A DNA stretch of 64,000 nucleotides from Nitrospira_D sp019636945 (GCF_047338595.1 NZ_JBLFBO010000009.1:62001-126000); one strand, 5' to 3'; counted from the stretch's first letter, positions 8,758 through 18,276 are shown. The notes: a model not told the origin generated them from the sequence alone. A program made the numbers and translations.

Positions 8758-9537
8758 TCATCGGCCGTTCGACGCATTCATCTGGCACGGTAGTCCCTGA
8801 TTTGGGCCTGAAAGTGAGACAGGCACTTGATCAATGTCTTGGTTAGCAAATCTCACAACAACACGAAACTGTTTCGCCTCCCTGCATGGTTCTTTCTGAA
8901 GAGGCACGGAAAACAGGCGATGCGTGCCCGGCAGCACATACCAACCGGACGCCTCCCGATGAAACACTTCCCGATCCGAATCATCGGCGCCAACCACCTC
9001 GATTGTCTTCACGTACACATGACGATTACCAACATTTGCAACTTGAACATCAAGAGTCTCGTCGACCATTGTCGCCCGCTCAATTTCAATTACTGGTTTC
9101 CCTTTCTTCGGCACGACGAACACGGGCACTCCGAGTCGCATAGCCATCTGCAATGTGGCTTCTCCAGGCTTTTGAACGGGCAATTCGGTTATGTACAGAC
9201 GGTACGTCCGTTCGTGAGCTGCCGCCGGAGGGCCTTGATACCCTAATTTAACCTGCTTCTCCCCTCCAGCCTTTACGGTCACAATACCGGGGAAAATGAA
9301 GAGCGATTTCGTAGGTTCATACTGGTCCTTGCCGGTCGCGTCTTGCGCCCACTCCACCGCTTCGAACTGCAGTGTGACATCGCTCTCACTGTCGTTGCGT
9401 AGTGTGAGGGTTTGCACTTTCTGATCATTTTCAAAATACACTTTGATAGGAACAACCTTAAAATTTCCCGCCTCGGCGTGCGATGACGCCCAACCTGCTA
9501 CTATGATGAGCACAACGACGAGCCAGCGCATTCGCAT
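8758..9537 (-). CDS. periplasmic pilus chaperone, PapD/CsuC-like
   Basis: This 259-residue protein has a signal peptide (to about residue 23, HAEAG) and two Ig-like domains. The N-terminal domain has the family pattern VYFENDQKVQTLTLRNDS, then FPGIVTVKAGGEKQVKLGYQ and RTYRLYITELP with conserved Arg and Tyr. The C-terminal domain starts near VPVFVVPKKGKP. Chaperones of this class hold unfolded pilin subunits in the periplasm and pass them to the usher. It is the only chaperone of the cluster and must serve all six subunits. The third codon (ATG, 9531) has better spacing to AGAGGA and could be the true start. Confidence 0.9.
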   Translation of the reverse strand: MRMRWLVVVLIIVAGWASSHAEAGNFKVVPIKVYFENDQKVQTLTLRNDSESDVTLQFEAVEWAQDATGKDQYEPTKSLFIFPGIVTVKAGGEKQVKLGYQGPPAAAHERTYRLYITELPVQKPGEATLQMAMRLGVPVFVVPKKGKPVIEIERATMVDETLDVQVANVGNRHVYVKTIEVVGADDSDREVFHREASGWYVLPGTHRLFSVPLQKEPCREAKQFRVVVRFANQDIDQVPVSLSGPNQGLPCQMNASNGR

Positions 9538-9564
9538 ATCCTCTTCCTACTCTAAAGCTGGTGC

Positions 9565-10083
9565 TTAAAAGATCAGGGATACCACCACGGTATCTGAGTA
9601 GACGAATGCCCCCACCGCTTCTCCGGCGGGAATTTTTCCGTACACGGTCAATATTTGCGCGGCTCCCGATCCGACACCCGACACAGCCGTTCCCGCTTGA
9701 TAGGTGCCTGCAAATCCCGCATCGCCCCACTCTTGAGTCAGGCCGGAATCCTTATAAAGCGAATACCGGATGGCGGCTAATATGTTGCCCCGGCCGTCCA
9801 AGGCCTCCATTGCTCGGCTCTGTCCTGGTCCGGCACCGACTCCGCGATCGAGCGTGACGTTGTAGGCTACATCGAAGTTGCACGTGACGGTGATCGATCC
9901 AGAGGAAGTCACTGTCGCACCGGAATAGGAACCAAAAGCGACACCCGTCGCACTGACCGAACAAGCCGATGCGCCGGTCACCGTTACAGGCATGGTCGTC
10001 GTAATGGTTGATGCGAAGAGTGTCGGTGCGATCCCAAGGAGGGTGAGCGTGAATCCAACTATGAATGTTGTCCATCGATTCAT
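9565..10083 (-). CDS. spore-coat-U domain pilin
   Basis: This 172-residue secreted subunit has a signal peptide ending near LFAST and a strand TITTTMPVTVTG. Cysteines lie in ACSVSATGVAFGSY and ITVTCNFDVAYNV. IRYSLYKDSG, EWGDAGFAGTY and the terminal strand FVYSDTVVVSLIF follow. GGAGG with 6-nt spacing supports the ATG at 10083. It is followed 27 bp later by the chaperone gene, which fits a single transcript. Confidence 0.88.
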   Translation of the reverse strand: MNRWTTFIVGFTLTLLGIAPTLFASTITTTMPVTVTGASACSVSATGVAFGSYSGATVTSSGSITVTCNFDVAYNVTLDRGVGAGPGQSRAMEALDGRGNILAAIRYSLYKDSGLTQEWGDAGFAGTYQAGTAVSGVGSGAAQILTVYGKIPAGEAVGAFVYSDTVVVSLIF

Positions 10084-10187
10084 CCTAAACCTCCTCTATG
10101 GCAACTTGCTGACAGAAACTGCGCATCCCCGGACGCAAAGCTTATCCATACAATGGCCAGTCTCTCGCTGCAGCCGTTTTCACAGTC

Positions 10188-10691
10188 TTAAAAATTAACG
10201 GTGACAAGTACGGTGTCTGTATATGTCCCCCCAGGAACAACCTGATTCGCATACAGGTGTCCAAAGACGGTGTGCTGCTGCGAGGCACCGGTTCCAGTCC
10301 CCGCCTTCGGTGTTCCATTGGGCATTGTGCCTTGAAAACCTGAATCGCCCCACACCGTCTGGAACCCATTCTGTTGATACAATTGATACTCCAAAAAGGT
10401 TGCACCAGACGCCATGCGCCGGTGACCAGTCCCTGAATTAAAATTGTTGCCGCCATTCAATGTGATCTGGTACGGCAAATTACTCGCACAGGTGATATCA
10501 ATGGTACTGGTGGAATCAACACCGACGCCGGAATAGGCTGGGAATGCAAAGCCGGTCGCAGCCACGGTACAGGCCTCACTAACGCTCACTGTGACAGGAA
10601 AGCTCGTCGATACCGAGCCTGCATGAACAAGTTGCTGAGATGCGAGCGACAGGGTCGTTAAAGCTAGTAAGAGACCCATTACTTTCTTCAT
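10188..10691 (-). CDS. spore-coat-U domain pilin
   Basis: The start is placed at 10691 (MKKVMGLLLALT, 167 aa) because AAGGAGG lies just before it. An ATG at 10739 in the same frame directly follows the stop of the upstream gene but has no such site and would put 16 polar residues before the signal peptide. The signal peptide ends near VHAG. The SCPU core has Cys in ACTVAATGFAFPAY and IDITCASNLPYQI and ends TDTVLVTVNF. The pattern matches the neighbouring subunits. Confidence 0.86.
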   Translation of the reverse strand: MKKVMGLLLALTTLSLASQQLVHAGSVSTSFPVTVSVSEACTVAATGFAFPAYSGVGVDSTSTIDITCASNLPYQITLNGGNNFNSGTGHRRMASGATFLEYQLYQQNGFQTVWGDSGFQGTMPNGTPKAGTGTGASQQHTVFGHLYANQVVPGGTYTDTVLVTVNF

Positions 10692-10739
10692 GAGTAACCT
10701 CCTTAGGATATATTGTTGTTGCGGATTCAGTGATCTCAT

Positions 10740-11204
10740 TTACCAATCAACAATTACCGTAATCATGTCGTGATAGCTGCCGGCTCCGGCCCGCTGTCCA
10801 CCGGGCACCACAGCATAAATCTGCAAATCGCTGTTCCCGCTTGGCACTTGTTGGACGAAGGTGTTGGCCGCACCGTCGCCCCAAATCCGAATGCCCATTG
10901 GATCGAGATAGAGGTTGTATCGTACGTGGTCGGGACGGTCGGCCGAAGCAAGTATCCGCGTTGCGAAGCCACCCTGTGAATGCATCCCGGCACTGAGACG
11001 AACCACGGCTGGGCTGGGACAATTCAAACGGAGGGTTCCCATTCCGGTCGTCGGTTGATTGGTGATGGCATCGTATTGCCCAAAGGCCACACCGGTGGCG
11101 GTGGTTTGGCAACTCACCGCTTCTTGGCTGAGCACCAGGGGCCATACGATCACCGCGCAGATACTCGGCAGCACATAGAGTCGGATGATTGAACCTGTCG
11201 CCAT
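10740..11204 (-). CDS. divergent, shortest spore-coat-U domain pilin
   Basis: This 154-residue secreted protein has a short hydrophobic N-terminus (LPSICAVIVWPLVLS). The first conserved Cys follows at once (SCQTTATGVAFGQY), so the N-terminal strand that could donate to the next subunit is much shorter than in the other five pilins. The second Cys is in LNCPSP. The C-terminus is MITVIVDW. A subunit lacking a full donor strand would suit a terminal position in the fibre (tip), but that is inference. The start has no strong ribosome-binding site. Confidence 0.75.
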   Translation of the reverse strand: MATGSIIRLYVLPSICAVIVWPLVLSQEAVSCQTTATGVAFGQYDAITNQPTTGMGTLRLNCPSPAVVRLSAGMHSQGGFATRILASADRPDHVRYNLYLDPMGIRIWGDGAANTFVQQVPSGNSDLQIYAVVPGGQRAGAGSYHDMITVIVDW

Positions 11205-11234
11205 GTTTCATACCGTGATTTTCTGTCAGCACGT

Positions 11235-11786
11235 CTAAAATAGAAGAGTCACCGTGATCGTATCTGTGCCGCTGGCATTCGTCGGAGCGCTAATTAATTG
11301 TCCCCCAGGCACCAAACCGAATACGGTCAATGTCTGGTTTGCACCGATGCCGGTGCCGGATTGACTGCTCCCGTTTGGGTACGTATTAGCCAGATCACTG
11401 TCCCCCCAAATCGTCGTTCTTGCGGCATCCTTATACAATTCATAGCCGAGCTGTTCGTTGTTGGAGAATGTCATCGCACGATTGACTACTGGACCGTTTG
11501 GACCTATGACGCCATTTTGGATTGCCGTACCAGAATTCAAGCTCACCTTATACGGGAGACTCGATGGGCAGGTCACTGAGATCGTTCCTGTTGCCGTCAA
11601 TGCCGGTGCACTAGGACCGGCTGCATAGTTACCGAAATTGATTCCTGTTGCCGATAGCGAACAACCTCCCGATATTTGCACAGAAATCGGCATGGTGGTC
11701 GTGAGCGTGCCAGCTTCTGTGTGAACTGTGAATGCCAGGAACAGGAAGAACATGGCCGCAGCGGTAAAAGAGAAATGGTTCTTCAT
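11235..11786 (-). CDS. spore-coat-U domain pilin, first subunit after the usher
   Basis: The start is placed at 11786 (MKNHFSFTAAAMFF, 183 aa), preceded by GGAGG with 6-nt spacing. The upstream ATG at 11816 is weaker. The signal peptide ends near HTEAG. The strand TLTTTMPISVQISGG, the Cys pair (GCSLSATGINFGNY; ISVTCPSSLPYKV), LGYELYKDAA, IWGDSDLANTYPNG and TDTITVTLLF are all typical. An insertion of about ten residues (AIQNGVIGPNGPVVNR) makes it the longest subunit. It follows the usher stop by only 36 bp. Confidence 0.87.
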   Translation of the reverse strand: MKNHFSFTAAAMFFLFLAFTVHTEAGTLTTTMPISVQISGGCSLSATGINFGNYAAGPSAPALTATGTISVTCPSSLPYKVSLNSGTAIQNGVIGPNGPVVNRAMTFSNNEQLGYELYKDAARTTIWGDSDLANTYPNGSSQSGTGIGANQTLTVFGLVPGGQLISAPTNASGTDTITVTLLF

Positions 11787-11822
11787 TACACACCTCCAGA
11801 TTTGTACAGGTTTCACGACCGC

Positions 11823-14162
11823 TTATTGTTCCTTCTCAGGTGATGAGACAGATACCGTACATGTGACGGTGCCCACATCGACTTGTATTTCATCGCTCTT
11901 AGGTGCTGTGAGTTCACATAGCCCCACTTTCCCCCGCCAGTCGACTTTCATAGGAACACGTCCAGCCGGCAAATTTTCCAGATAAAACTGACCATGCGTG
12001 CCGACAAAACCGGATATGTCCTTCTTGCCGGGAAGCTTTATCGTCAGCTCGGCATAGTCGCCGGACTGCAACTTCCCCTCCACCAGCACCATCAATTTCC
12101 CGACGAAGGCTTGCAACTTGGTGACATCAAATTCCACTAGCGCCCCGCTGCGGAAGGCAGGCGCGACATAGTGGCGGACACGGTCCACCTGGTATTCGAC
12201 CGGCAATGCGTTGGGGTCGATCGAAAGATTGTTCCCCAAGTACGAAATCATCTCGGGAATCACCAATTCGCCACGGCGGTTCGTGGTCCCCATCGATTGG
12301 TTGTTGAAGGCGACCTCGACATTCTTGAGCTCCGGCACCCGCACGAGGGCAAAGCTATCGATAATCGGCCGTGACAGATGCACGCTGCTGTCCAGCAGCG
12401 ATACACTGCCTGCCAGTCGCAAATCATGGCTCAGCCGGCCCTGTCGCTCCCGAACAGCCGCCCCGACCGTCCCGTAGGTGCCTTGATATTGGATGAAATC
12501 ATCCGTGCTGTATTGGGTCGGCCCTGTCTCCTGATCCAGACGACTGCCCTGGAGGCGATAGGCGAGTCCCGGTCCGAGCGGCGGATTTCGTTGCAGCACA
12601 GCAGTCTGTTCCATCTCTCGGTCTCGCATCCGTTGCGTCAGCAGGCCGGTATGCCTCGAACCCAGGGTAAAGGTCAGGCCCACAAACACATCCGTAATGG
12701 GGAGCGGGTTGAACGTCTGCGACACACTCACTTGCAGATACAGGGGACCGAGCAGCGGGCGGCTGTAGAACCCCGACACCTGTTGGGTTTTGGTCTGCCC
12801 ATAGAAGGTGGTCTCCGAATAGGTCGCGGTGAGCGAGCCGAACGGTGCTTTGGCGCCGCCCACGCTGACGAGCCATGCTAGTTTCGGCTTGTCGAACTCC
12901 GCGCTGGTCGCGAGATTGGAATAGTCGCGGGAGAGGTATTGGACGGAGCCCCGTAGACTCACCACTCCGCTGCTGTAGGTGTAGCTGGCGAGCGCGCCGT
13001 ACCCGAACGTCGAATGGTCGCGACTCATCGCAAAATTCGTATCCAGCTGCCCATAGGATCCCAGTCGCAGACTGCTGAGCGGCCCCACATTCGTCCGTTG
13101 TGCCGACATCTCGCCACGAAACCCAGCGGTCAGCCACGGAGTCCAGCCATACCGGTGCGAGGCGATCGCCTGCCATTCCCGATAGTCATTGGATTCCAAA
13201 CCGAGATTGCCCCGCCGAAATCCGACGTTGTAGCTGTAATCAGACAGCCCTTGCTTCAGCAACTGGGGTGACATGTAAAACGGTGCGTTGATTTGCGTGA
13301 CTCGTTGAAACGCATCACGGATGACGATGGTGGTATTATTCAAGCCGTTGTTGACCGGAACGTTTTGGAGCGTGAAGGCGCCAGGGCTCAGATGCTCACG
13401 CTTGACAAGACGTCCATTGACATAGGTCTCGACTTCCGAAGGAGTTTCCAGGAGCCCGGATAAGTTGAGACCGGGTGTCGGATAAAAATACGGTGTGAGC
13501 CCGAAATTGCGCGAGACCCCGATTCCGCCCAACACCCCGCCGCTGCCCAGCAATCCAGAAAAAGCCGAGACGTCCCCAATCGTGATACGCCGTTGATCGT
13601 CTGGACTGTCGTGACTCATCGTCGAGAGAAGACGCCTTGCGTTTTCTGTCGTTTCGGTTTTGGTATAGATGAACGTCGTTTGGCCAAGCCAGTGGCCCAC
13701 CCGTGCTGCCACCTCGGCAGTTCCCGCCAGAGACTTTTCATCCGTGGCGATGAGGCTGTAGTTGAGGAAGGCGCTGTTCGAAAAGGTGGTTCTGAGATTC
13801 GGTGGTGGTTGATTGAAGAAATATTCTCGCACAGTCTTTGAGAATCGCTCCGGGACAACCGTGAGATTCAACGTACTCGTGTCTTGATTGATGGCATAGG
13901 TCACGGCAGGCGCCAGCGCCCGCAACGAAACATGCGGCTCACCGTTGATCGTCTCGCCGGACGGCAAGTCCTGTAATCGGATCTCGGTCAACGTAGAACG
14001 TGGCAGCATCACATCTCCATCGGCAGCCACCAGTGCGAACGTTTCACCCTTCTCCTCCGTGTTCACCACCAATCGAAACACGGCCGACTCCTGACACCAT
14101 GCGCTGTAAGGAACAGCGATCACCAAGATGAGTTTGAGCCAAATCCGGAGATACCGACACAT
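11823..14162 (-). CDS. outer membrane usher, FimD/CsuD-like
   Basis: At about 779 residues this is a full-length usher. A signal peptide (CRYLRIWLKLILVIAVPYSAWC) precedes an N-terminal periplasmic domain. The plug/pore segment contains TYVNGRLVKREHLSPGAFTLQNVPVNNG and VIRDAFQRVTQ, both characteristic of fimbrial ushers. A 24-strand barrel region and C-terminal domains with PVEYQVDRVRHYVAPAFRSG and LPAGRVPMKV follow. It forms the outer membrane pore that accepts chaperone-subunit complexes. The in-frame ATG at 14195 is possible, but the one at 14162 gives a normal signal peptide. It is the first gene of the operon, unlike csu clusters where subunits come first. Confidence 0.92.
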   Translation of the reverse strand: MCRYLRIWLKLILVIAVPYSAWCQESAVFRLVVNTEEKGETFALVAADGDVMLPRSTLTEIRLQDLPSGETINGEPHVSLRALAPAVTYAINQDTSTLNLTVVPERFSKTVREYFFNQPPPNLRTTFSNSAFLNYSLIATDEKSLAGTAEVAARVGHWLGQTTFIYTKTETTENARRLLSTMSHDSPDDQRRITIGDVSAFSGLLGSGGVLGGIGVSRNFGLTPYFYPTPGLNLSGLLETPSEVETYVNGRLVKREHLSPGAFTLQNVPVNNGLNNTTIVIRDAFQRVTQINAPFYMSPQLLKQGLSDYSYNVGFRRGNLGLESNDYREWQAIASHRYGWTPWLTAGFRGEMSAQRTNVGPLSSLRLGSYGQLDTNFAMSRDHSTFGYGALASYTYSSGVVSLRGSVQYLSRDYSNLATSAEFDKPKLAWLVSVGGAKAPFGSLTATYSETTFYGQTKTQQVSGFYSRPLLGPLYLQVSVSQTFNPLPITDVFVGLTFTLGSRHTGLLTQRMRDREMEQTAVLQRNPPLGPGLAYRLQGSRLDQETGPTQYSTDDFIQYQGTYGTVGAAVRERQGRLSHDLRLAGSVSLLDSSVHLSRPIIDSFALVRVPELKNVEVAFNNQSMGTTNRRGELVIPEMISYLGNNLSIDPNALPVEYQVDRVRHYVAPAFRSGALVEFDVTKLQAFVGKLMVLVEGKLQSGDYAELTIKLPGKKDISGFVGTHGQFYLENLPAGRVPMKVDWRGKVGLCELTAPKSDEIQVDVGTVTCTVSVSSPEKEQ

Positions 14163-14617
14163 CACTCCCCGCACTCCACTCGATACCCCCGCCATTCCTC
14201 ATTGGCTCAAGAACGCGGTTCATAGTTCAGACCGTCTTCCATGTGATGGCCCCTCCCAGGCTTGGTTCGGCTGGTTCTGTTCACGGCAACGGGCACACAT
14301 ACCCACAGACCTGTGGATCGGTTTTCTCTCCTGCCAGATCTTGGCACCCTGAATCCGTCAGGCAGCTGTTTCGAGTCTTACTAACTCGTGTTGGTTGCTC
14401 CCGACACGATGTACGGATTCTCCATATCGCCTAGGTCTTTAAGGAGTCTTGGCCGTTTCGAGAAGGGAGATCCTCACTCACGTCTGCGTAACGAATTTGA
14501 TCCTCCGTCCATCGTTTCCCCTGCTGCGACCAATGAGGCGATACCCAGTGTTGGAATTAGGCCAAAATAGGACAATACAGTCTCCCTAGTCACAGCCCGG
14601 ACTCTACGTGGAGTATC
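14163..14617. other. intergenic region upstream of the pilus operon
   Basis: No convincing gene. This stretch must carry the promoter and leader of the usher-first operon. No clear -35/-10 pair could be fixed by eye. Confidence 0.4.
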
Positions 14618-14633
14618 GTTACAGATCTGTGAC
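14618..14633. promoter_or_regulatory. 16-bp dyad GTTACAGATCTGTGAC
   Basis: Palindromic at 14 of 16 positions and centred on AGATCT. It lies about 455 bp upstream of the usher start, between the usher and regulator copy 2. It is related to the site at 3884-3899. A candidate operator. Confidence 0.4.
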
Positions 14634-14710
14634 AGATGAGAAGTTTTTGCGAACACCAGATGAGAAAATGCTTCTTCCTAGGATGAAGGGGGGGATCGCC
14701 GGATTAGGGT

Positions 14711-17700
14711 TCAGGCTGTTGCGATGGTATGGTACAGCGAAATGGTCTCTGGAGTCGGAGCAACGCCGAGTTTTGTTCGTAGCGCGTGGCTGAATCGATG
14801 ATATATTCCAATGGCTTCGGTTGAACGCCCCAACCGGACATACGTCATCATCACACGCCGACACATGACTTCCGCTGTCGGTTCCACTTCCAGCGCCCGG
14901 AGGTAGCGCTGAACCGCTTCGTCGGGTTGGCCGCGCTCCTCCAACAGGGTACCCAGTCGGTCTGTGAATTCGAGGAATCGTGCGCGTAATCGCTCGCGCA
15001 CCAGAAACACCCATGGCGCCGTCTCCCCTTGCAGAAAATGTCCACGATAGAGTGCGAGCACTCGATCAAGAGCCACCGTGTCTGTGCGATCGGCGTTCTG
15101 AGCCATGCGGTCAAAGGCCACATGATCCAGTGCCACCAGCGATGGATCAAGCGAGATGTGGCGATCGGCAAGCTGCACGGCGTCCTCATGGCGCAGAAGT
15201 TTCCGAAGGCGATGCAGCGTGGTCCGAAAGGCCTGCTCAGCGGCTTCGCCATCGGCCTCGGGCCATAGGGCCTCCTCGATGAGATCCTGATGGAGACCTT
15301 GCTCTCCGACGGTACAAAGGTACTTCAAGAGTTCGAGAGGCTTACGTTGAGTTTTTCCTAACATGGTTATCGGAACGTCAGCCATCACCAGCTCGAACCT
15401 TCCCAAGGTCGTGATCGTGATGGGGTACGGCCAGCGGGTCAGGGCGGCAGATGGGGCACGCAAGTTTCGACGCTGAATGACGCTCCGCACATACTCGACT
15501 TCGATGCCCGCTTCCAAGGCATGCGCCATCAGGTCAGCCATCACCTTGGGCCGCCACCAATTTTCAAGGACAAGATAGTCATTTCGGCTGGCAATGCGTA
15601 ATCCTTCCTGCAGCGATGCTTGCCCGTGATCAATGTGCCCCTCTCGGAAAAATAGCTGCGCCAGTGATAGGAGACTGTGGACCTCCAACAAGCTGCTGCG
15701 CATGATTCGAGCGTATTCTAGTGCCTCCTCCAACTGCTCACGTGCTTTCGCGAACTCGCCCATCTCAACGAGCACCTTTGCCAGTCCTACACGACAATTT
15801 GCCGTCATGAACGGTATGCACAAGGATGCCGTCGTATTGAGCGCAGACGTAGCATGGTGCAGTGCAGAAGAAAGGTCGTTTCGTAACAGAGCCACACCAG
15901 CTCGGTAAAAACTGCACTGCCCTTGTCCAAGTCGGTGGTGTGGCTGAATCTTTGACGCGATGAGCTCGGCCAGCCTTTCCCCTTCTTGATCATCTCCTGC
16001 CGCCAACGCATTGTAGGCGGATATCCCAATGATCATGGGTTGCCAAACAAGAATTCCATATTCCTCTGCGATTATTTGGGCCCGTGCGAGCTTCTCCTTC
16101 GCTTGATCGTGGTGTCGGACATTCCAAGCATGATTGGCCTCCATGACATTCCAACAGAGACGCGTTCCCGGCGGAACCAATGCACTGTCCATATAGGGAA
16201 GCAGTTGATCGAGCATCTGGCGCGCCCGTCGGAAATCCCCTCTCCAGAGTGGAAGGTTGACAAAAGTCGCAACCACGCCACAACGGCTGGCCGGATCGTC
16301 CAACGAATACAGGAGTCGATCTAGTGACACTTCCAATTCTGCCAGGAACGGATGGTGAGGTGACGCATAGAGAAGTCCCTGCAGGCTGGTTAGCACCCTC
16401 GCTTCGATCTGTGGTGAAGGGAATCCATGACTCTGATGGAGGAGTTGCTGGAGCCGATTGCCCCACGCAATCGTGGGTGCCATATCATCCACGCCGCAAA
16501 TATAGGATTCAATGATGCCGCTACAGGTAAGGAGAAGCCCAGCGATGTCCTGCTGTGATAGTTCAAACTGTTGGTACGCGGACTCCAAATCCTTCCGTGC
16601 AGCGACAGGATCAAACAACATTCGGCTGGTACCAGACCAATAGAGCAGCCAGGGCCGTTTCTCACGTTCGGCATGTGGGAGTAGCCCCATGTAACTTTGG
16701 ATTGTTTGATGACGACCTTGAGCGAGTAACTGCACAGCATTTGCACGGATTAACTCGGTTAGCTCGTCCCAGGAGTGCGTTTCCGCGTAGAGCGCGACGG
16801 CTGTATCGTGTTGTCTGTACTTTTCCGCGACTTGCGCCGCAGTGCGCTTAAAGCGGTGGAGGGTTTCCTCGTCGAAATGAATGCGGCCTCGCTCAAGAAG
16901 AAATTCTCGAAAGAGATCATGATACTGATACCGCTCTTGTTCATCGGTGCGCCGATCGACAAAGAGCCCACGTCTGTATAAGTCTCGAAACACCTCAGCT
17001 GCAGCGGAATCATCGCTGACCTCTTCCGACATGGGTGCGGTAACCCATGGAAGCAGTGCAGTGCGCATCAAGACGTCTCTTTCGCGGGACGTCATCATCT
17101 CAAACACCTGGTCGGCAAAATAGTGAAAGACGTCTGTTCGCTTTTCGGGAGGATTGGCGACAGGGAAGGTTCTTTGTGTTTTGTACCGCTCTAACATCAG
17201 CACCGTCCCCGCCATCCAGCCGTTTGCCTTTTCATGAAGCGTCCTGAGCAAGTCTTGAGTCATTCCTGAAGTGGACCCTGCGAGAGACATGGTTTCCTCG
17301 AAGGTCAAGCGCAAATCTTCCCATGTGATATGCCCCACCAAATTGTGTGTCTGTTCCCGCGCGAACTGTTGCGGAGGGGTTTCGCGGCTGATAGCCATAA
17401 GAGTTGTGTCGACCGGGAACTCAGATAAGGCCACTGGGAGGATCTGGTGAAGCGTCGCACTCGCGGGGATATTCTGGTAGTTGTCTAGGACCAGGACGGC
17501 TGGCGAGGGGACCTTTGACCATAGTTCGCGAAAGAATTTCCGTGTGAACGCCTGAACGTCGCCTAAAAACTCCGGCGTCAGCAAAGGAAGCGTCACACGC
17601 TTGCGACCAGCGGCAGTTTGAGCCGCTTTGGCAAGATAGTGAAAGAAGGTCGCGAGATCGGCATCCCCGGGATCGATGTGATACCACAGCGTGCGCTGTC

Positions 17701-17881
17701 TCTGCTCGGCGAGATAGGTTGCGATGAGGGAGGTCTTCCCGGCTCCTGGAGGTCCCGCAACCCAGATCAACTTATGATGGCGATGATGCTTATTGAGTAA
17801 AGTAAAGAGCCGCTCACGTCGTGTAATGGCATACAGTCGTGGTGGTGTGAGCTTGGCTAATGTGGTAGCCGGGCCTGGCAT
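14711..17881 (-). CDS. STAND ATPase / BTAD-domain transcriptional regulator (copy 2)
   Basis: This paralogue of the regulator at 3986 has about 1056 residues from the ATG at 17881. A TTG seven codons upstream is possible but less likely. It has the same layout: Walker A GPPGAGKTS near residue 45, Walker B-like AVLVLDNYQN, a helical middle, SARP-type winged helix, then BTAD repeats. The first ~45 codons and the DNA-binding segment are almost the same as copy 1 at DNA level, while the sensor region between them is clearly diverged. The pair may therefore read different signals and bind the same DNA. It lies upstream of the pilus operon on the same strand. Confidence 0.85.
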   Translation of the reverse strand: MPGPATTLAKLTPPRLYAITRRERLFTLLNKHHRHHKLIWVAGPPGAGKTSLIATYLAEQRQRTLWYHIDPGDADLATFFHYLAKAAQTAAGRKRVTLPLLTPEFLGDVQAFTRKFFRELWSKVPSPAVLVLDNYQNIPASATLHQILPVALSEFPVDTTLMAISRETPPQQFAREQTHNLVGHITWEDLRLTFEETMSLAGSTSGMTQDLLRTLHEKANGWMAGTVLMLERYKTQRTFPVANPPEKRTDVFHYFADQVFEMMTSRERDVLMRTALLPWVTAPMSEEVSDDSAAAEVFRDLYRRGLFVDRRTDEQERYQYHDLFREFLLERGRIHFDEETLHRFKRTAAQVAEKYRQHDTAVALYAETHSWDELTELIRANAVQLLAQGRHQTIQSYMGLLPHAEREKRPWLLYWSGTSRMLFDPVAARKDLESAYQQFELSQQDIAGLLLTCSGIIESYICGVDDMAPTIAWGNRLQQLLHQSHGFPSPQIEARVLTSLQGLLYASPHHPFLAELEVSLDRLLYSLDDPASRCGVVATFVNLPLWRGDFRRARQMLDQLLPYMDSALVPPGTRLCWNVMEANHAWNVRHHDQAKEKLARAQIIAEEYGILVWQPMIIGISAYNALAAGDDQEGERLAELIASKIQPHHRLGQGQCSFYRAGVALLRNDLSSALHHATSALNTTASLCIPFMTANCRVGLAKVLVEMGEFAKAREQLEEALEYARIMRSSLLEVHSLLSLAQLFFREGHIDHGQASLQEGLRIASRNDYLVLENWWRPKVMADLMAHALEAGIEVEYVRSVIQRRNLRAPSAALTRWPYPITITTLGRFELVMADVPITMLGKTQRKPLELLKYLCTVGEQGLHQDLIEEALWPEADGEAAEQAFRTTLHRLRKLLRHEDAVQLADRHISLDPSLVALDHVAFDRMAQNADRTDTVALDRVLALYRGHFLQGETAPWVFLVRERLRARFLEFTDRLGTLLEERGQPDEAVQRYLRALEVEPTAEVMCRRVMMTYVRLGRSTEAIGIYHRFSHALRTKLGVAPTPETISLYHTIATA
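15134..15559. repeat. 426-bp near-identical tract shared by the two BTAD regulators (copy B)
   Basis: Partner of 4409-4834, in the same orientation 10,725 bp away. Confidence 0.9.
17724..17866. repeat. 143-bp identical tract shared by the two BTAD regulators (copy B)
   Basis: Partner of 6996-7138, in the same orientation 10,728 bp away. Confidence 0.88.
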
Positions 17882-18276
17882 GCACAACCCTAGCGGATGC
17901 AATTACGACGATGTGATCCGTACGTTTTGAGTCCATTATGAATTGGCCAGATGGGGTACCGCAAGCGGGGGCAATGACGCCGCCTATATGATCCATCTGC
18001 TCGTAGATCGGCAAATTCATGATTCTTCGGAACGCAGAGCTTTGGACCACCATGGCAATGGTGAAGGTTGGAGACGTCCAAGCTGGATCATTCTGTTCCT
18101 ATCTTCGTTACCGTTTCCTCCTCTATTCTCTAGCAGTCTCCGAACCTTCTCGACAAAGCTTCTTGTCGTCACATAGACCTGATGCCCGGCGTAATTTTCT
18201 GCTCCCCTGGGGAATTACATCACTGAGCGAGGCCACAGTCGAGGTCGTGTGGATGAGCGATTGAATTACAGGAGGG
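17882..18276. other. intergenic region, nothing coding seen
   Basis: About 395 bases between the regulator and the RDD gene. Short open frames on both strands lack ribosome-binding sites and recognisable composition. Presumably it holds the regulator promoter. Confidence 0.4.

Noticed and set aside
12499..13176. Minus-strand frame of 225 codons overlapping the usher
   Set aside because: It is in another frame of the well-supported usher gene. Its composition is Arg/Ala-rich and lacks any domain.
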